A program made the translations under genes and the position numbers. Source: Sulfitobacter sp. SK012 (GTDB lineage Bacteria > Pseudomonadota > Alphaproteobacteria > Rhodobacterales > Rhodobacteraceae). From it: a stretch of DNA of 64,000 bases. This document shows positions 1 through 7,752 of the stretch, piece after piece; positions within the stretch are counted from its first letter, which is position 1; each line of letters begins with the position of its first letter. The notes below the pieces were generated by a model, which was not told the DNA's origin, made no database searches, and saw nothing but the letters and a program-made list of their open reading frames with translations. The stretch spans positions 1,116,001 through 1,180,000 of the forward strand of contig NZ_CP025804.1 of the NCBI RefSeq assembly GCF_003352085.1, read 5' to 3'.

Positions 1-1406
1 TAGAATTCCGCCGCAGTACGTCCCTGTTCGCGGGGTCCGTAAGAGCTGTCACCGCGCCCACCGAATGGCACGTGATAGTCGGTGCCGGCCGTGGGCAGAT
101 TGACCATCACGCAACCCGATTTCGCGTTGCGGCGGAAATGGGTGGCGCGGGCCAAATTGGTGGTGACGATACCTGCCGTCAGTCCGAAATTCGTATCATT
201 GACCACATGCAGCGCCTCGTCATAGCTGGCAACGGGGATGACACATGCAAGTGGGGCAAACATCTCTTCACGGTTGATCCGCATGTCATTGTTGGTGCCG
301 ACAAAAACACCGGGGGACATGTAGTAGCCTTCGGTGGCCATTTCCAACCGCTGACCGCCGCAGAGCAGTTCCGCACCTTCCGCCGCCGCAAGATCAACAT
401 AAGCGAGGTTCTCTTTCAACTGCTGCTCGGACACAACGGGCCCGATCTGAGTGCCCGCTTCCAAGGCATGGCCCACCTTCATTGCCTTGGCACCCGCGAC
501 CAGTTTTTCAACGAACTGATCATGTATCGATTGGTGGACGACTAAACGTGACGACGCTGTACATTTCTGACCTGACCCGCCAAATGCGCCACCCAACGCC
601 AGCGATACGGCCAGCTCCAGATCCGCGTCATCCATCACGGCAAGCGCGTTCTTTGATCCCATCTCCATCTGCACCCGCGTCAGGTTTTGAATGGCGCTGG
701 CCGCGATGCCTTTGCCCACCGGTACCGAACCCGTAAAGCTGATCGCATTGACTTTGGGGCTTTCGACCAGCCGTTGACCAATCGCGCTGCCTGCACCCAT
801 CACCAGTGAAACGAGACCTTTGGGGATATCCTGCCGCGTGATAATTTCGACCAGTGCCACAGCAGAGGCGGGTGTCACATTCGCAGGCTTCCAAACCACG
901 GCATTGCCATAGCAAAGCGCAGGCGCGATCTTCCAAGAGGCGGTTGCGGTTGGAAAATTCCACGGAGAAATCACCGCCACAACACCTACAGGCTCGCGGC
1001 GTACGTCGATCTCGATTCCGTCGCGTACGGAATCCGCGGTGTCGCCCATCTGGCGCAGTGTTTCAGCGGCGTAATAAGTAAAGAACTGACCGGCGCGGTA
1101 AACTTCGCCTTTGCCCTCCGCTTGCGGCTTGCCCTCTTCGCGCGCCAGCAATGTGCCCAGTTCCTCTGCGCGCTGCATCATCTCGGTGCCGATGGCCATC
1201 AGCACGTTGTATTTTCGTTCGATCCCGTAAGCCGCCCATTCAACCTGTGCGCGCTGCGCATGTGACAGCGTTGCATCCAGTTGGTCCGGGCTTGCTTGTG
1301 CGAACATACCGATCAGATCACTCAGGTCTGATGGATTGCGGTTTTCGATTTCAGATGCACCCGCCACCCATTCTCCGGCGATATGGTTCAGATTAGTGTC
1401 GAGCAT
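1..1406 (-). CDS. NAD(P)-dependent aldehyde dehydrogenase, probably ketoglutarate-semialdehyde type (3' end off window)
   Basis: An open frame starts at the ATG read from 1406 and stays open for 468 codons to the left edge, so only the last few residues are missing. It shows the aldehyde dehydrogenase landmarks in order: ISPWNFP in the cofactor fold, FTGSVPVGKGI, the general-base region MEMGSKN, the nucleophile motif GQKCTASSRLV, and near the end PFGGRGDSSYGPREQG. The sequence TAGTDYHVPFGG before the end resembles alpha-ketoglutaric semialdehyde dehydrogenases of sugar-acid and hydroxyproline breakdown; that substrate is an inference. The protein is soluble with no signal peptide. A LysR regulator gene lies 90 bp upstream on the same strand and is the likely controller. 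Another ALDH subfamily cannot be excluded. Confidence 0.88.
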   Translation of the reverse strand, partial: MLDTNLNHIAGEWVAGASEIENRNPSDLSDLIGMFAQASPDQLDATLSHAQRAQVEWAAYGIERKYNVLMAIGTEMMQRAEELGTLLAREEGKPQAEGKGEVYRAGQFFTYYAAETLRQMGDTADSVRDGIEIDVRREPVGVVAVISPWNFPTATASWKIAPALCYGNAVVWKPANVTPASAVALVEIITRQDIPKGLVSLVMGAGSAIGQRLVESPKVNAISFTGSVPVGKGIAASAIQNLTRVQMEMGSKNALAVMDDADLELAVSLALGGAFGGSGQKCTASSRLVVHQSIHDQFVEKLVAGAKAMKVGHALEAGTQIGPVVSEQQLKENLAYVDLAAAEGAELLCGGQRLEMATEGYYMSPGVFVGTNNDMRINREEMFAPLACVIPVASYDEALHVVNDTNFGLTAGIVTTNLARATHFRRNAKSGCVMVNLPTAGTDYHVPFGGRGDSSYGPREQGRTAAEF

Positions 1407-1496
1407 GATGTATCCTTTTCAATCTGGCGCCGCAGACGCGCGCAAGACAAGGATACCCCGTCGTAACGATTCAAGCATTTAGAATTGTCTGTTGTT

Positions 1497-2405
1497 TTAT
1501 TCAGCTTTTCTGAATTTTGAATCTGGCATTAAACTGCCATCCCGCTTCATCTCGGCGATCAGTTTTAAAAATTCCCGCGCGGCTGGCATCAGCAGATTGT
1601 TGGGACGAGACATCAGATGCACGGTCCGTCGCGCCGTTACATCAACGAGCGGCAAAAACGCCAACTCATCAAGCGAATTGGCAACGGCCAGCCGAGGCAG
1701 CACGGTTATCCCGACCCGTTTCCGCACCAGCCCTAACAGAGACGCCATGTTGTGGACCATCAGTCGCGAGCGGGCAAGAACCGGCGCAAAATCCGGATCC
1801 GTGATTTGCTCGCACAGGCCATTGGCGATGATCGTCTGGTCCCCCATCGTGCGCCACGCCAGCTGTTCCCAGTTTTCGGCAAGCGGATGGTCCTTGCGGC
1901 ACACCAACCCAAACGCGTCACTGAACAGCTCAGTGCGGCGCATCCCTTCGACTTCGGGAAAAGAGCCAATCCCAATATCGGCCCGCTCCCGGTCCAGTTC
2001 ACGTGCGATCGTGGCCGAGTCCATGTCGCGCAGATCAATCTGAACTTTCGGGTATTTCTCAGCGAATTTGAAGATCACAGTGGGCATTACTGTCGTCGCC
2101 ACCGATGGCGTCACGGCCAATCTTAGGTAGCCAAGTTCGGAACGAGATAACCCTTCGATCACCGAAACCGTGTTTTCGAAATGGGCGACCTCGCGGCGGG
2201 CCTCGGTCAGAATGAGCTCTCCGATTGGGGTAAGACGGGATTTTCGCGCCGTTTCGAATAGGGCGGAACCCACGTGATCTTCGAACTGCTTCAGCATCAT
2301 AGAGATCGCAGAAGGCGTTCGCCCAAGCGCATCGGCGGCCTCTGACAGGCTGCCATGGGTGGCAACCGTCGTGAAACATCTGAGCATATCGATCTTGATC
2401 GCCAA
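1497..2405 (-). CDS. LysR-family transcriptional regulator
   Basis: The 302-residue product is of normal length for the family. Residues 3-62 form the winged helix-turn-helix (FTTVATHGSLSEAADALGRTPSAIS region), and the rest is the periplasmic-binding-protein-like effector domain with the usual ELDRERADIGIG stretch. It is transcribed toward the aldehyde dehydrogenase and divergently from the RidA-type gene, so it probably controls one or both. The inducer is unknown. The ATG at 2405 matches the usual family N-terminus (MLRCF preceded by a few residues). Confidence 0.9.
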   Translation of the reverse strand: MAIKIDMLRCFTTVATHGSLSEAADALGRTPSAISMMLKQFEDHVGSALFETARKSRLTPIGELILTEARREVAHFENTVSVIEGLSRSELGYLRLAVTPSVATTVMPTVIFKFAEKYPKVQIDLRDMDSATIARELDRERADIGIGSFPEVEGMRRTELFSDAFGLVCRKDHPLAENWEQLAWRTMGDQTIIANGLCEQITDPDFAPVLARSRLMVHNMASLLGLVRKRVGITVLPRLAVANSLDELAFLPLVDVTARRTVHLMSRPNNLLMPAAREFLKLIAEMKRDGSLMPDSKFRKAE

Positions 2406-2424
2406 TTTAAGAGTTCCTGAATTA

Positions 2425-2438
2425 GATTCAATGGAATC
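2425..2438. promoter_or_regulatory. Candidate LysR operator, GATTC-N4-GAATC
   Basis: A short inverted repeat GATTC AATG GAATC lies between the divergent LysR gene (start 2405) and the RidA gene (start 2528). The placement suits an autoregulatory LysR site, but five-base arms are weak evidence. Confidence 0.3.
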
Positions 2439-2527
2439 GAGTTTGCCTTAATTTCAATCCCGTGACCATATGGCAATCAACCCATCTCGCTTGGGGTTGG
2501 AAACACACGCAATTGCAGGGAAAATTT

Positions 2528-2869
2528 ATGATCGAACGCATCGATACTGGAGCACGTTCATCGAAAATCGTGAAACACAATGGTGTTGCCTATCTGACTG
2601 GCCAAGTCGCCGAAGGTGAAACGATTCAGGAACAGGTGCAAATCTGCTTGGACAACATTGATACCCTTTTGAAAAAGGCCGGATCGTCACGCGAAGACAT
2701 GTTGCGTGTCACCATCTGGCTGGCAGATATGCAAGACTTCGCTGGCCTGAATGAAGTCTGGAACGCTTGGGTGCCCACTGGACATGCGCCTGCGCGTGCC
2801 TGCGGTGAGGCCAAATTAGCCCGTCCCGAGCTTAAGGTAGAGTTCATCGTGGATGCAGCATATTCGTGA
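2528..2869 (+). CDS. RidA-family (enamine/imine deaminase-like) protein
   Basis: The 113-residue product has the Rid/YjgF fold pattern: [16 protein letters not shown], then [22 protein letters not shown] and the C-terminal [21 protein letters not shown]. In this family an arginine near that position helps bind the imine or carboxylate substrate, and these proteins remove reactive enamines made by PLP enzymes. The frame is open from 2462, but the ATG at 2528 is preferred because GCAGGG sits just upstream and the protein then begins at the usual family position ([19 protein letters not shown]). It is divergent from the LysR gene; an association with the aldehyde dehydrogenase pathway is inferred from position only. 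Confidence 0.85.
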   Translation: MIERIDTGARSSKIVKHNGVAYLTGQVAEGETIQEQVQICLDNIDTLLKKAGSSREDMLRVTIWLADMQDFAGLNEVWNAWVPTGHAPARACGEAKLARPELKVEFIVDAAYS

Positions 2870-3251
2870 TTGGCGCGCAGAGATAGCCCTGCGGCCAAGA
2901 GCTTGGGATCGTGGCGTCCGCAAAATTCAACTGCGCGTCATAAATGGAACCCTATCATCTCACAGAAGTGAGTTGGGGCAGAATTGAATATCAAATAAAT
3001 ACATTTCTACATGCGGCCGCCGATGCTTGCCGCAATATCCTTAACTCTGGGCTCAGATCAGCGGTTCCGGCGCGCTGCCTACTGTCAGATTGTACCTTGA
3101 TAGGTTCAGGACCTAGCCCCCTCAACAAAGCTCCCGTCTATTACCGGAAGCGCTGGAACCGGAGCGGGCTTGTTCAGAACCTATTTCCGCGTTTGTAGCC
3201 AAGGCAGGCAAATGGTGGTAAAATTTCGGAAATGAAACAAAATAGGCATTT
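2870..3251. other. Intergenic region, no gene seen
   Basis: About 380 bp between the RidA gene and the small lipoprotein. The open frames here look random. No convincing terminator, RNA or repeat was found. Confidence 0.5.
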
Positions 3252-3494
3252 GTGATTGTTATGATACCCCGCATTATTCTGAGCATTACTGCCATCGCAG
3301 CCCTTTCCGCATGTCAGCCTGTTGCCAAGGACGACAGCCGGTTTTTTGCATCGGGCTACAATCGTGATGCGGAATTGGCCAAAAGCACGTCTAACCCGCC
3401 GCCCGTAGCGGCGAACCCACTTTTTCCACACGAAGTCGCTGCAATTCCAGCGGCAGAGTGCCGCCGCCCGATCGCCGGAGGGTACGGGTGCTGA
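3252..3494 (+). CDS. Small putative lipoprotein, unknown function
   Basis: The product has 80 residues from the GTG at 3252, or 77 from the ATG at 3261, which is the more natural start. It begins with a short hydrophobic signal (IPRIILSITAIAAL) followed by a lipobox LSAC, so it is probably lipidated at that cysteine and anchored in the outer or inner membrane. The mature part is only about 60 residues, rich in Pro and Ala, with two more cysteines near the end (AAECRRP and the terminal GYGC). I do not recognise the family. It stands alone between two empty stretches. Confidence 0.55.
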   Translation: MIVMIPRIILSITAIAALSACQPVAKDDSRFFASGYNRDAELAKSTSNPPPVAANPLFPHEVAAIPAAECRRPIAGGYGC

Positions 3495-4045
3495 AACGAT
3501 TGCTCTCCTAGTCCTGGCTCGGTCGATCTTGAGACCCGGCCACCTCTTGATGCGACACTTCGCGATCAATTGACGTGCCACAGCCCGATGCGGATGTTAA
3601 TAATATACACCCCTTCAACAAGGTGAGGGGTTTACCCTACGGCCAGCATTACAGTTCGGCTTGAGTGGTCCAAAGCCTAGGCTTTGGACTTATGAAAACG
3701 TTCCGGCGTCAACAGCGGTTTCGACCGTGAGCCAACATTGGCGTAAAATCGGGAGGTGATCAGGATGCGGTCAAAACCTCTTTTAGGTACCGCCTGAAGT
3801 TTTGAGAATGACCGCGAAATTTGGGGCGAAAAAGCCAAATTCCCGTCGCGTGCTGCTGGCGCGAGCTTGCAAGGTGCACAACGAAAGTTCTGACTTTCAG
3901 CGTGCTCAGTGCCCGCCTTGCCTCGCTGTGCTGCGGCGAACATAGCGTGGATTTGACCTAAGCGAGGGGTTCTCTCCCAAGGTCACCTGAAGCGGTTATA
4001 GTAACTTTATTTGCAACGCACTGGGCCCGAATCAAGAGGCTTTGA
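3495..4045. other. Intergenic region with a 22-bp perfect palindrome
   Basis: About 550 bp with no credible gene. The one structured element is the palindrome at 3668-3689, described separately. The region adjoins a decayed cyclase gene and an IS30 element, so it may be eroded DNA. Confidence 0.5.
3668..3689. repeat. 22-bp perfect palindrome, half-site GTCCAAAGCCT
   Basis: GTCCAAAGCCT is followed immediately by its exact reverse complement with no spacer, and symmetry ends sharply at both sides. It could be a protein-binding site or a remnant of an element end. It lies 378 bp upstream of the truncated cyclase and 174 bp downstream of the lipoprotein gene. There is no T-run, so a terminator is unlikely. 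Confidence 0.6.
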
Positions 4046-4486
4046 TTGGCACAAGACAGAGTAAATAGGCGGCTTTCCGCGATTTTGGCCGCTGACATGG
4101 TTGGCTTTTCTCGACATATGCAACGTGACGAAGCTGGAACGGTTGCGCGTCAGAGTGCCTGTCTTAAAGAACTGGTAAACCCGGCAATCAAAGAGTTTGA
4201 TGGCCGTTTGGTTAAAACCACTGGGGACGGATATCTTGTCGAATTCCACAGTGCAGTCGATGCTGTTTCTTGCGCCGTAAACGTTCAACGAGAAATGGCT
4301 GCTCGCGAGCAAGATCTGCCGATCGATCAAAGGCTTGTCTATCGCATGGGCATCAATGTTGGCGATGATATTTTTGGTGACGGTGTCAACTTTGCGGCCC
4401 GTCTTGAGGCACTGGCTGAACCTGGCGAAATTCACATCTCGAAGCCGGTGTATAACAACGTCAAAGGTAAGCTTGATCTAGGGTAA
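4046..4486 (+). pseudogene. Truncated class III adenylate/guanylate cyclase
   Basis: The 146 residues match only the catalytic domain of the large class III cyclases (RRLSAILAADMVGFSRHM at the start, then GRLVKTTGDGYLVEF). The two metal-binding aspartates (ADMVGFS and TGDG) and the GDGVNFAARLEAL region are visible. However, relatives normally read GINVGD-VIVEGD-DIFGDGVN; here the second block is missing, an in-frame loss of about six residues. The frame stops right after GKLDLG, where relatives continue into long C-terminal domains. A short coding-like tail in another frame (about 4499-4582) follows. The gene lies beside an IS30 element. It is most likely a decayed remnant, though a stand-alone product cannot be ruled out. 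Confidence 0.7.
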
Positions 4487-4892
4487 CCGGTATTGACCCT
4501 CTGAGAATGCTGCAAATTACCACGCCGACCTTCGCACGGGCTTTGATCTGCCCACTGATATCCAGGGGAAGCTAGAGGCCTAAAAATCCAGTATGGCGAA
4601 GATGAAGGTGGCGCATTTCTCCACCTGCATTGCCGCCTTTTGTGGGGGCATCTTTATTGAGAATGTAGAGAAGTGCGAAGGGTATTCCGGCAATGGGGCG
4701 GCCAACACACCGCTATGCATCCCACTCAGAAACGCTTGCCAAAGGTCTCGGGCAAACGTCAAAAAGGCCAACAATAATGAAGTCGAAAGCCGTGAGGGTC
4801 TCCTGGCCAATGACAGTTGGGGATATCGTACTTCTAGCGAAAATTGCCTTCCGCCGGTATCGCCAAAATGTGCATGCCGCGTCAAAAAGAGG
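4487..4892. other. Intergenic region beside the IS30 element
   Basis: About 400 bp with only poor open frames. The first 100 bp contains a coding-like stretch ending at a TAA near 4582, possibly cyclase debris. Nothing else was recognised. Confidence 0.4.
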
Positions 4893-4895
4893 AAA

Positions 4896-4927
4896 TGGAT
4901 GGCGACCTCAACCGGTCGATGCAACAC
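4896..4927 (+). repeat. IS30 left terminal inverted repeat
   Basis: This 32-bp end pairs with 6101-6132. It overlaps the 3' end of the transposase gene by about 20 bp, as is common in compact IS elements. Confidence 0.82.
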
Positions 4928-6068
4928 ACTCAGCGAACTTCTCTGCTGGGGTTTGATATTGCAAGGTCTTGCGAGGACGTTCGTTAAGTTGCCTTGCAAT
5001 TGCGCTGAGCTTTGCCTGAGAATGAACGGATAAGTCGGTTCCTCTTGGCAAATACTGCCTCAAAAGCCGGTTGGTGTTCTCGTTTGATCCACGTTGCCAA
5101 GGTGACTGCGGGTCGCAGAAGTAGACATCGACATCCGTGGCCAGTGTGAAGCGCGGATGATCTGCTAGCTCTTTGCCACGATCCCACGTCAAGGATTTGT
5201 AAAGTTCTCGCGGCAGCTTCTGAGCCGACTTGATCAGCGCAGTGACGACGCTTTCAGTGTCCTTGTTCGCGACTTTCACCAACATCACGTATCGTGAATG
5301 CCGCTCGACCAGGGTCGCGATATAGCTGTTCTTCGATCCGCCAATCAGGTCGCCTTCCCAGTGACCCGGAACAGCGCGATCCTCGACGGATGCAGGCCTT
5401 TCGCTGATGGACACAGCATCTTTAATCTGGCCATTACCGTTGCGCTTTAGGCTGGCATGCTGGGAACGCCTGACTGTGCGTTTTGCGCGCAAGTGCGCCA
5501 GCAGCTCCTTTTTGAGAACGCCACGTGCCTGTATATAAAGGCTTCGATAGATAGTCTCGTGTGACACCTGTTTGTGCGCCTCCTCCGGGAACGCCCGTTT
5601 GAGCCAACCCGCAACCTGCTCGGGAGACCACTTGCGCCGTAGCTTTGCTGATACTGCGCGGGCCAATGTCGGGTGACAAGCCAGCTTGCATATCTTTGGA
5701 CGCAGAGCCCGGTTCCAAGCAGCCTGATCTGAACTAGACGCACGATAGCCGACTGATCCGCCATTGCGCCGCACCTCCCGGCTGATCGTTGAGGGCGCAC
5801 GTCGCAACTGGCGTGCAATCGCACGCAAGGATTGCTTGGTACTCAGCCCGCGGGATATCTCTTCGCGCTCAGAGAGGCTCAATGCAGAACTGCCACGCCT
5901 GCGATCCGGCGGCCGTATCCCGCCCGTAGGTGAGATGACCGAAAATACCGACGACGATTGGCGATCAAAGACCCGCCCAATCGAACTCATCGACTCCCCA
6001 CGTTGCCATCGATCCCAGATCTCGGCACGCTGCTCAGCTGAATAGTAAATCCTGCGACGATACTTCAT
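4908..6068 (-). CDS. IS30-family transposase
   Basis: The 386-residue product has an N-terminal helix-turn-helix region (YSAEQRAEIWDRWQRGESMSSIG, then a second one at LRAIARQLRRAPSTISREVRRN) and a C-terminal DDE integrase core. Acidic residues are visible in GHWEGDLIGG, LTWDRGKELADH and QRGSNENTNRLLRQYLPRG, matching the IS30 DDE signature. Length is normal for the family and no frameshift is seen, so the enzyme should be functional. It carries out cut-and-paste or circle-mediated transposition of its own element. Confidence 0.96.
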   Translation of the reverse strand: MKYRRRIYYSAEQRAEIWDRWQRGESMSSIGRVFDRQSSSVFSVISPTGGIRPPDRRRGSSALSLSEREEISRGLSTKQSLRAIARQLRRAPSTISREVRRNGGSVGYRASSSDQAAWNRALRPKICKLACHPTLARAVSAKLRRKWSPEQVAGWLKRAFPEEAHKQVSHETIYRSLYIQARGVLKKELLAHLRAKRTVRRSQHASLKRNGNGQIKDAVSISERPASVEDRAVPGHWEGDLIGGSKNSYIATLVERHSRYVMLVKVANKDTESVVTALIKSAQKLPRELYKSLTWDRGKELADHPRFTLATDVDVYFCDPQSPWQRGSNENTNRLLRQYLPRGTDLSVHSQAKLSAIARQLNERPRKTLQYQTPAEKFAECVASTG

Positions 6069-6100
6069 TCAAAACACTCCATCTCTTTCTAAAGATTAAA

Positions 6101-6132
6101 GTGTTGCGTCGACCAGTTGAGGCCACCATCCA
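6101..6132 (-). repeat. IS30 right terminal inverted repeat
   Basis: This end lies 33 bp upstream of the transposase start and matches 4896-4927 in reverse complement with about four mismatches. The transposase promoter would overlap or adjoin it. Confidence 0.82.
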
Positions 6133-6377
6133 AAACGGACTTTCGCCGCGCTATGCGTCTGGACCGACTATGCAGGAAAATTCGGCGCTTTAGTCCTGAT
6201 TACCCAAGCACGCTGTTGCTTTCACACGAACGCCTTTTGGATTTTTAAGGCACGGCCAACATTCCGCATTTATGTCGAACAGGCCACAATTTAGCCTCTG
6301 GTTGAACTTTTGAGCGCCAATACTACGCCAAGTTATGCGTCCATTCTTAACTGGAAGTAGTTTCTTGGAGAGCTAAC

Positions 6378-7013
6378 ATGACCTTACCAAAGAAGTTTCA
6401 AAAGCCGCAACAGCACACCTGGACCACGCTCGATGTTCGGGTCACCGACAACAAACTCATTCTCGAAGAGCGCAAGAAACATGACGCGGCGCGCTATTTT
6501 GCGGAGACGGCTCTTTGCGTTATCGTCGGTGTTCTGCTTCTTGGGTCTTATCTTCTGTTTATCTTGCCTGAGATCCACTTGCTTAGTGCTTACCGCGGCG
6601 TCAGCTTACCGGTTGCGATGGTTGGTGTCGCACTGGTCCTCTATGCATTTGCGACCCGAGGTTCCAAACCGCAGGTCGGTTTTGATAAGATCAAGAACCA
6701 AATCTGGATGTGCAAATTGAATACCAAAGGCCGTGCGCGGATCGTCACGTACTTCCCAAAGGCGGATGTTCGTAGCGTTTTTATTTTACGACCGAATGCC
6801 CCTTTTAAAGATGCTGCACTCCTTGCACGGATCAAGGGTAAAGCCGACCCAGTCACGCTTCTTCGTGGGGGAGTGGATGATATCGAAGCTGCACACAGCG
6901 AGTTTTGCGGAGCGCTACGTGACCCAGGCACAGTGCGACCTGTCAGGCCCGTCCTAAAGGTTAACTTTCGTACGCCGCGTCCCGGACGCCAGTTGCGTAC
7001 TGCTGCCGCATAA
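6378..7013 (+). CDS. Membrane protein of unknown function, two predicted TM segments
   Basis: The product has 211 residues, starting at an ATG with GGAGAG about 7 bp upstream. Residues about 44-66 (ETALCVIVGVLLLGSYLLFIL) and 76-94 (LPVAMVGVALVLYAFA) are hydrophobic and probably form a membrane hairpin. The flanking N-terminal 40 residues and C-terminal 115 residues are polar and basic and would face the cytoplasm. The C-terminal part (NQIWMCKLNTKGRARIVTYF ... VRSVFILRP) resembles the small PH-like folds of some bacterial membrane proteins, but I cannot name a family. It lies 245 bp after the IS30 element and 86 bp before another small gene. Confidence 0.72.
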   Translation: MTLPKKFQKPQQHTWTTLDVRVTDNKLILEERKKHDAARYFAETALCVIVGVLLLGSYLLFILPEIHLLSAYRGVSLPVAMVGVALVLYAFATRGSKPQVGFDKIKNQIWMCKLNTKGRARIVTYFPKADVRSVFILRPNAPFKDAALLARIKGKADPVTLLRGGVDDIEAAHSEFCGALRDPGTVRPVRPVLKVNFRTPRPGRQLRTAAA

Positions 7014-7099
7014 ACAATTATCCGAAACGTCCCGGACCCAAACGCGGGCCTTTGCTAAACTGTGCGGGCACTTGGGGGCTGAAAATTGGAGTTAACTAG

Positions 7100-7336
7100 A
7101 TGACAAAGCGTGAACTGATCGCAGCTGCTCTTGAAAGCGGCGTGCAAGGCCAGCGCATACTGATGAGTGCATGCGCAGCTCATGACGCTGGCAATGAACT
7201 GTTTGCCAATAAATTGATACTCGAGGCAGACCATTTGATGGACGCCACAGATGCCACGTTGGAGCTGTTGAACACGGGCCAAACCGATGGGTGGGATCAC
7301 GAATTAGCTGGAAGAGTGGGTGAATGTCCTGCCTGA
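7100..7336 (+). CDS. Small hypothetical protein, 78 residues
   Basis: The product is soluble and largely helical in appearance (KRELIAAALESGVQGQRILMSACAAHDAG). A GGAG precedes the ATG at normal distance, which supports the start. It has no signal peptide or metal motif and I do not recognise it. It follows the two-TM protein gene on the same strand and may be co-transcribed with it. Confidence 0.6.
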   Translation: MTKRELIAAALESGVQGQRILMSACAAHDAGNELFANKLILEADHLMDATDATLELLNTGQTDGWDHELAGRVGECPA

Positions 7337-7369
7337 AGTAAGCCTGCTGAGTTAGGACGCGCGAGTTAG

Positions 7370-7528
7370 ATGGTCACCATCTATGGAGGCCACTTTACTC
7401 TCGAACTCGCACTACCAAACAACAAATCAGAATATGCCGAGCATAAGATAAATGAATGTGGGAAAATCCTTCAAGACTATCGCGTGAGCGTGACGGACCG
7501 CTCTCTTAAAGAGTATCGCTTGCGTTAA
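7370..7528 (+). CDS. Possible 52-residue small protein
   Basis: A short frame from an ATG at 7370 encodes a protein-like sequence (MVTIYGGHFTLELALPNNKSEYAEH ... DRSLKEYRLR) with an ordinary amino-acid mix. There is no clear ribosome-binding site, and it may equally be the tail of a lost gene. It is listed because the surrounding 400 bp is otherwise empty. Confidence 0.25.
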   Translation: MVTIYGGHFTLELALPNNKSEYAEHKINECGKILQDYRVSVTDRSLKEYRLR

Positions 7529-7714
7529 CCCCAAGGTTCTGGACCACTAAATTCTAAAGCGGTAAATGCCGCAAATCGGGCGATCGTTATGGGACAGCTA
7601 AACATCTGCTATGCGGGTAAGCCTGCTTCCCGCCAATTGCCGACATTGAACGGGCACTATTTTAACGTCTGCTTTCAACGGTCTCGACATCAACATTTAA
7701 CGTGAAACGCGTGT

Positions 7715-7744
7715 ACAGGCGGGGCGTAGGAGTGCCCCGCCTGT
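7715..7744 (-). terminator. Strong hairpin after the DUF1254-OmpA gene
   Basis: ACAGGCGGGGC and GCCCCGCCTGT form a perfect 11-bp, GC-rich stem around an 8-base loop, 8 bp beyond the stop codon of the minus-strand gene. There is no clear U-run, so it may end transcription with Rho or protect the 3' end. Confidence 0.65.
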
Positions 7745-7752
7745 GGTTGATA

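Larger units (their letters stand above)
4896..6132 (-). mobile_element. Complete IS30-family insertion sequence
   Basis: A single transposase gene fills the element. The left end (4896-4927) and right end (6101-6132) are imperfect inverted repeats: TGGATGGCGACCTCAACC at left versus TGGATGGTGGCCTCAACT read inward from the right, about 28 of 32 bases alike overall. AAA flanks both sides (4893-4895 and 6133-6135), a plausible 3-bp target duplication as expected for IS30. With an intact transposase and ends, the element looks recent and possibly mobile. Confidence 0.88.

Noticed and set aside
628..963. A 111-residue minus-strand open frame
   Set aside because: It is an alternative frame within the aldehyde dehydrogenase, whose motifs (ISPWNFP, GQKC) lie in the other frame.
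1500..1514. TTCAG-CTTTT-CTGAA hairpin as the LysR terminator
   Set aside because: The five-base stem lies inside the last codons of the gene and is too weak to call.
2944..3198. An 84-residue plus-strand open frame
   Set aside because: Composition looks random, there is no ribosome-binding site and no recognisable motif.
3600..3640. CCCCT...AGGGG hairpin as a terminator
   Set aside because: The stem is short, the loop is long and there is no T-run or nearby gene end to match.
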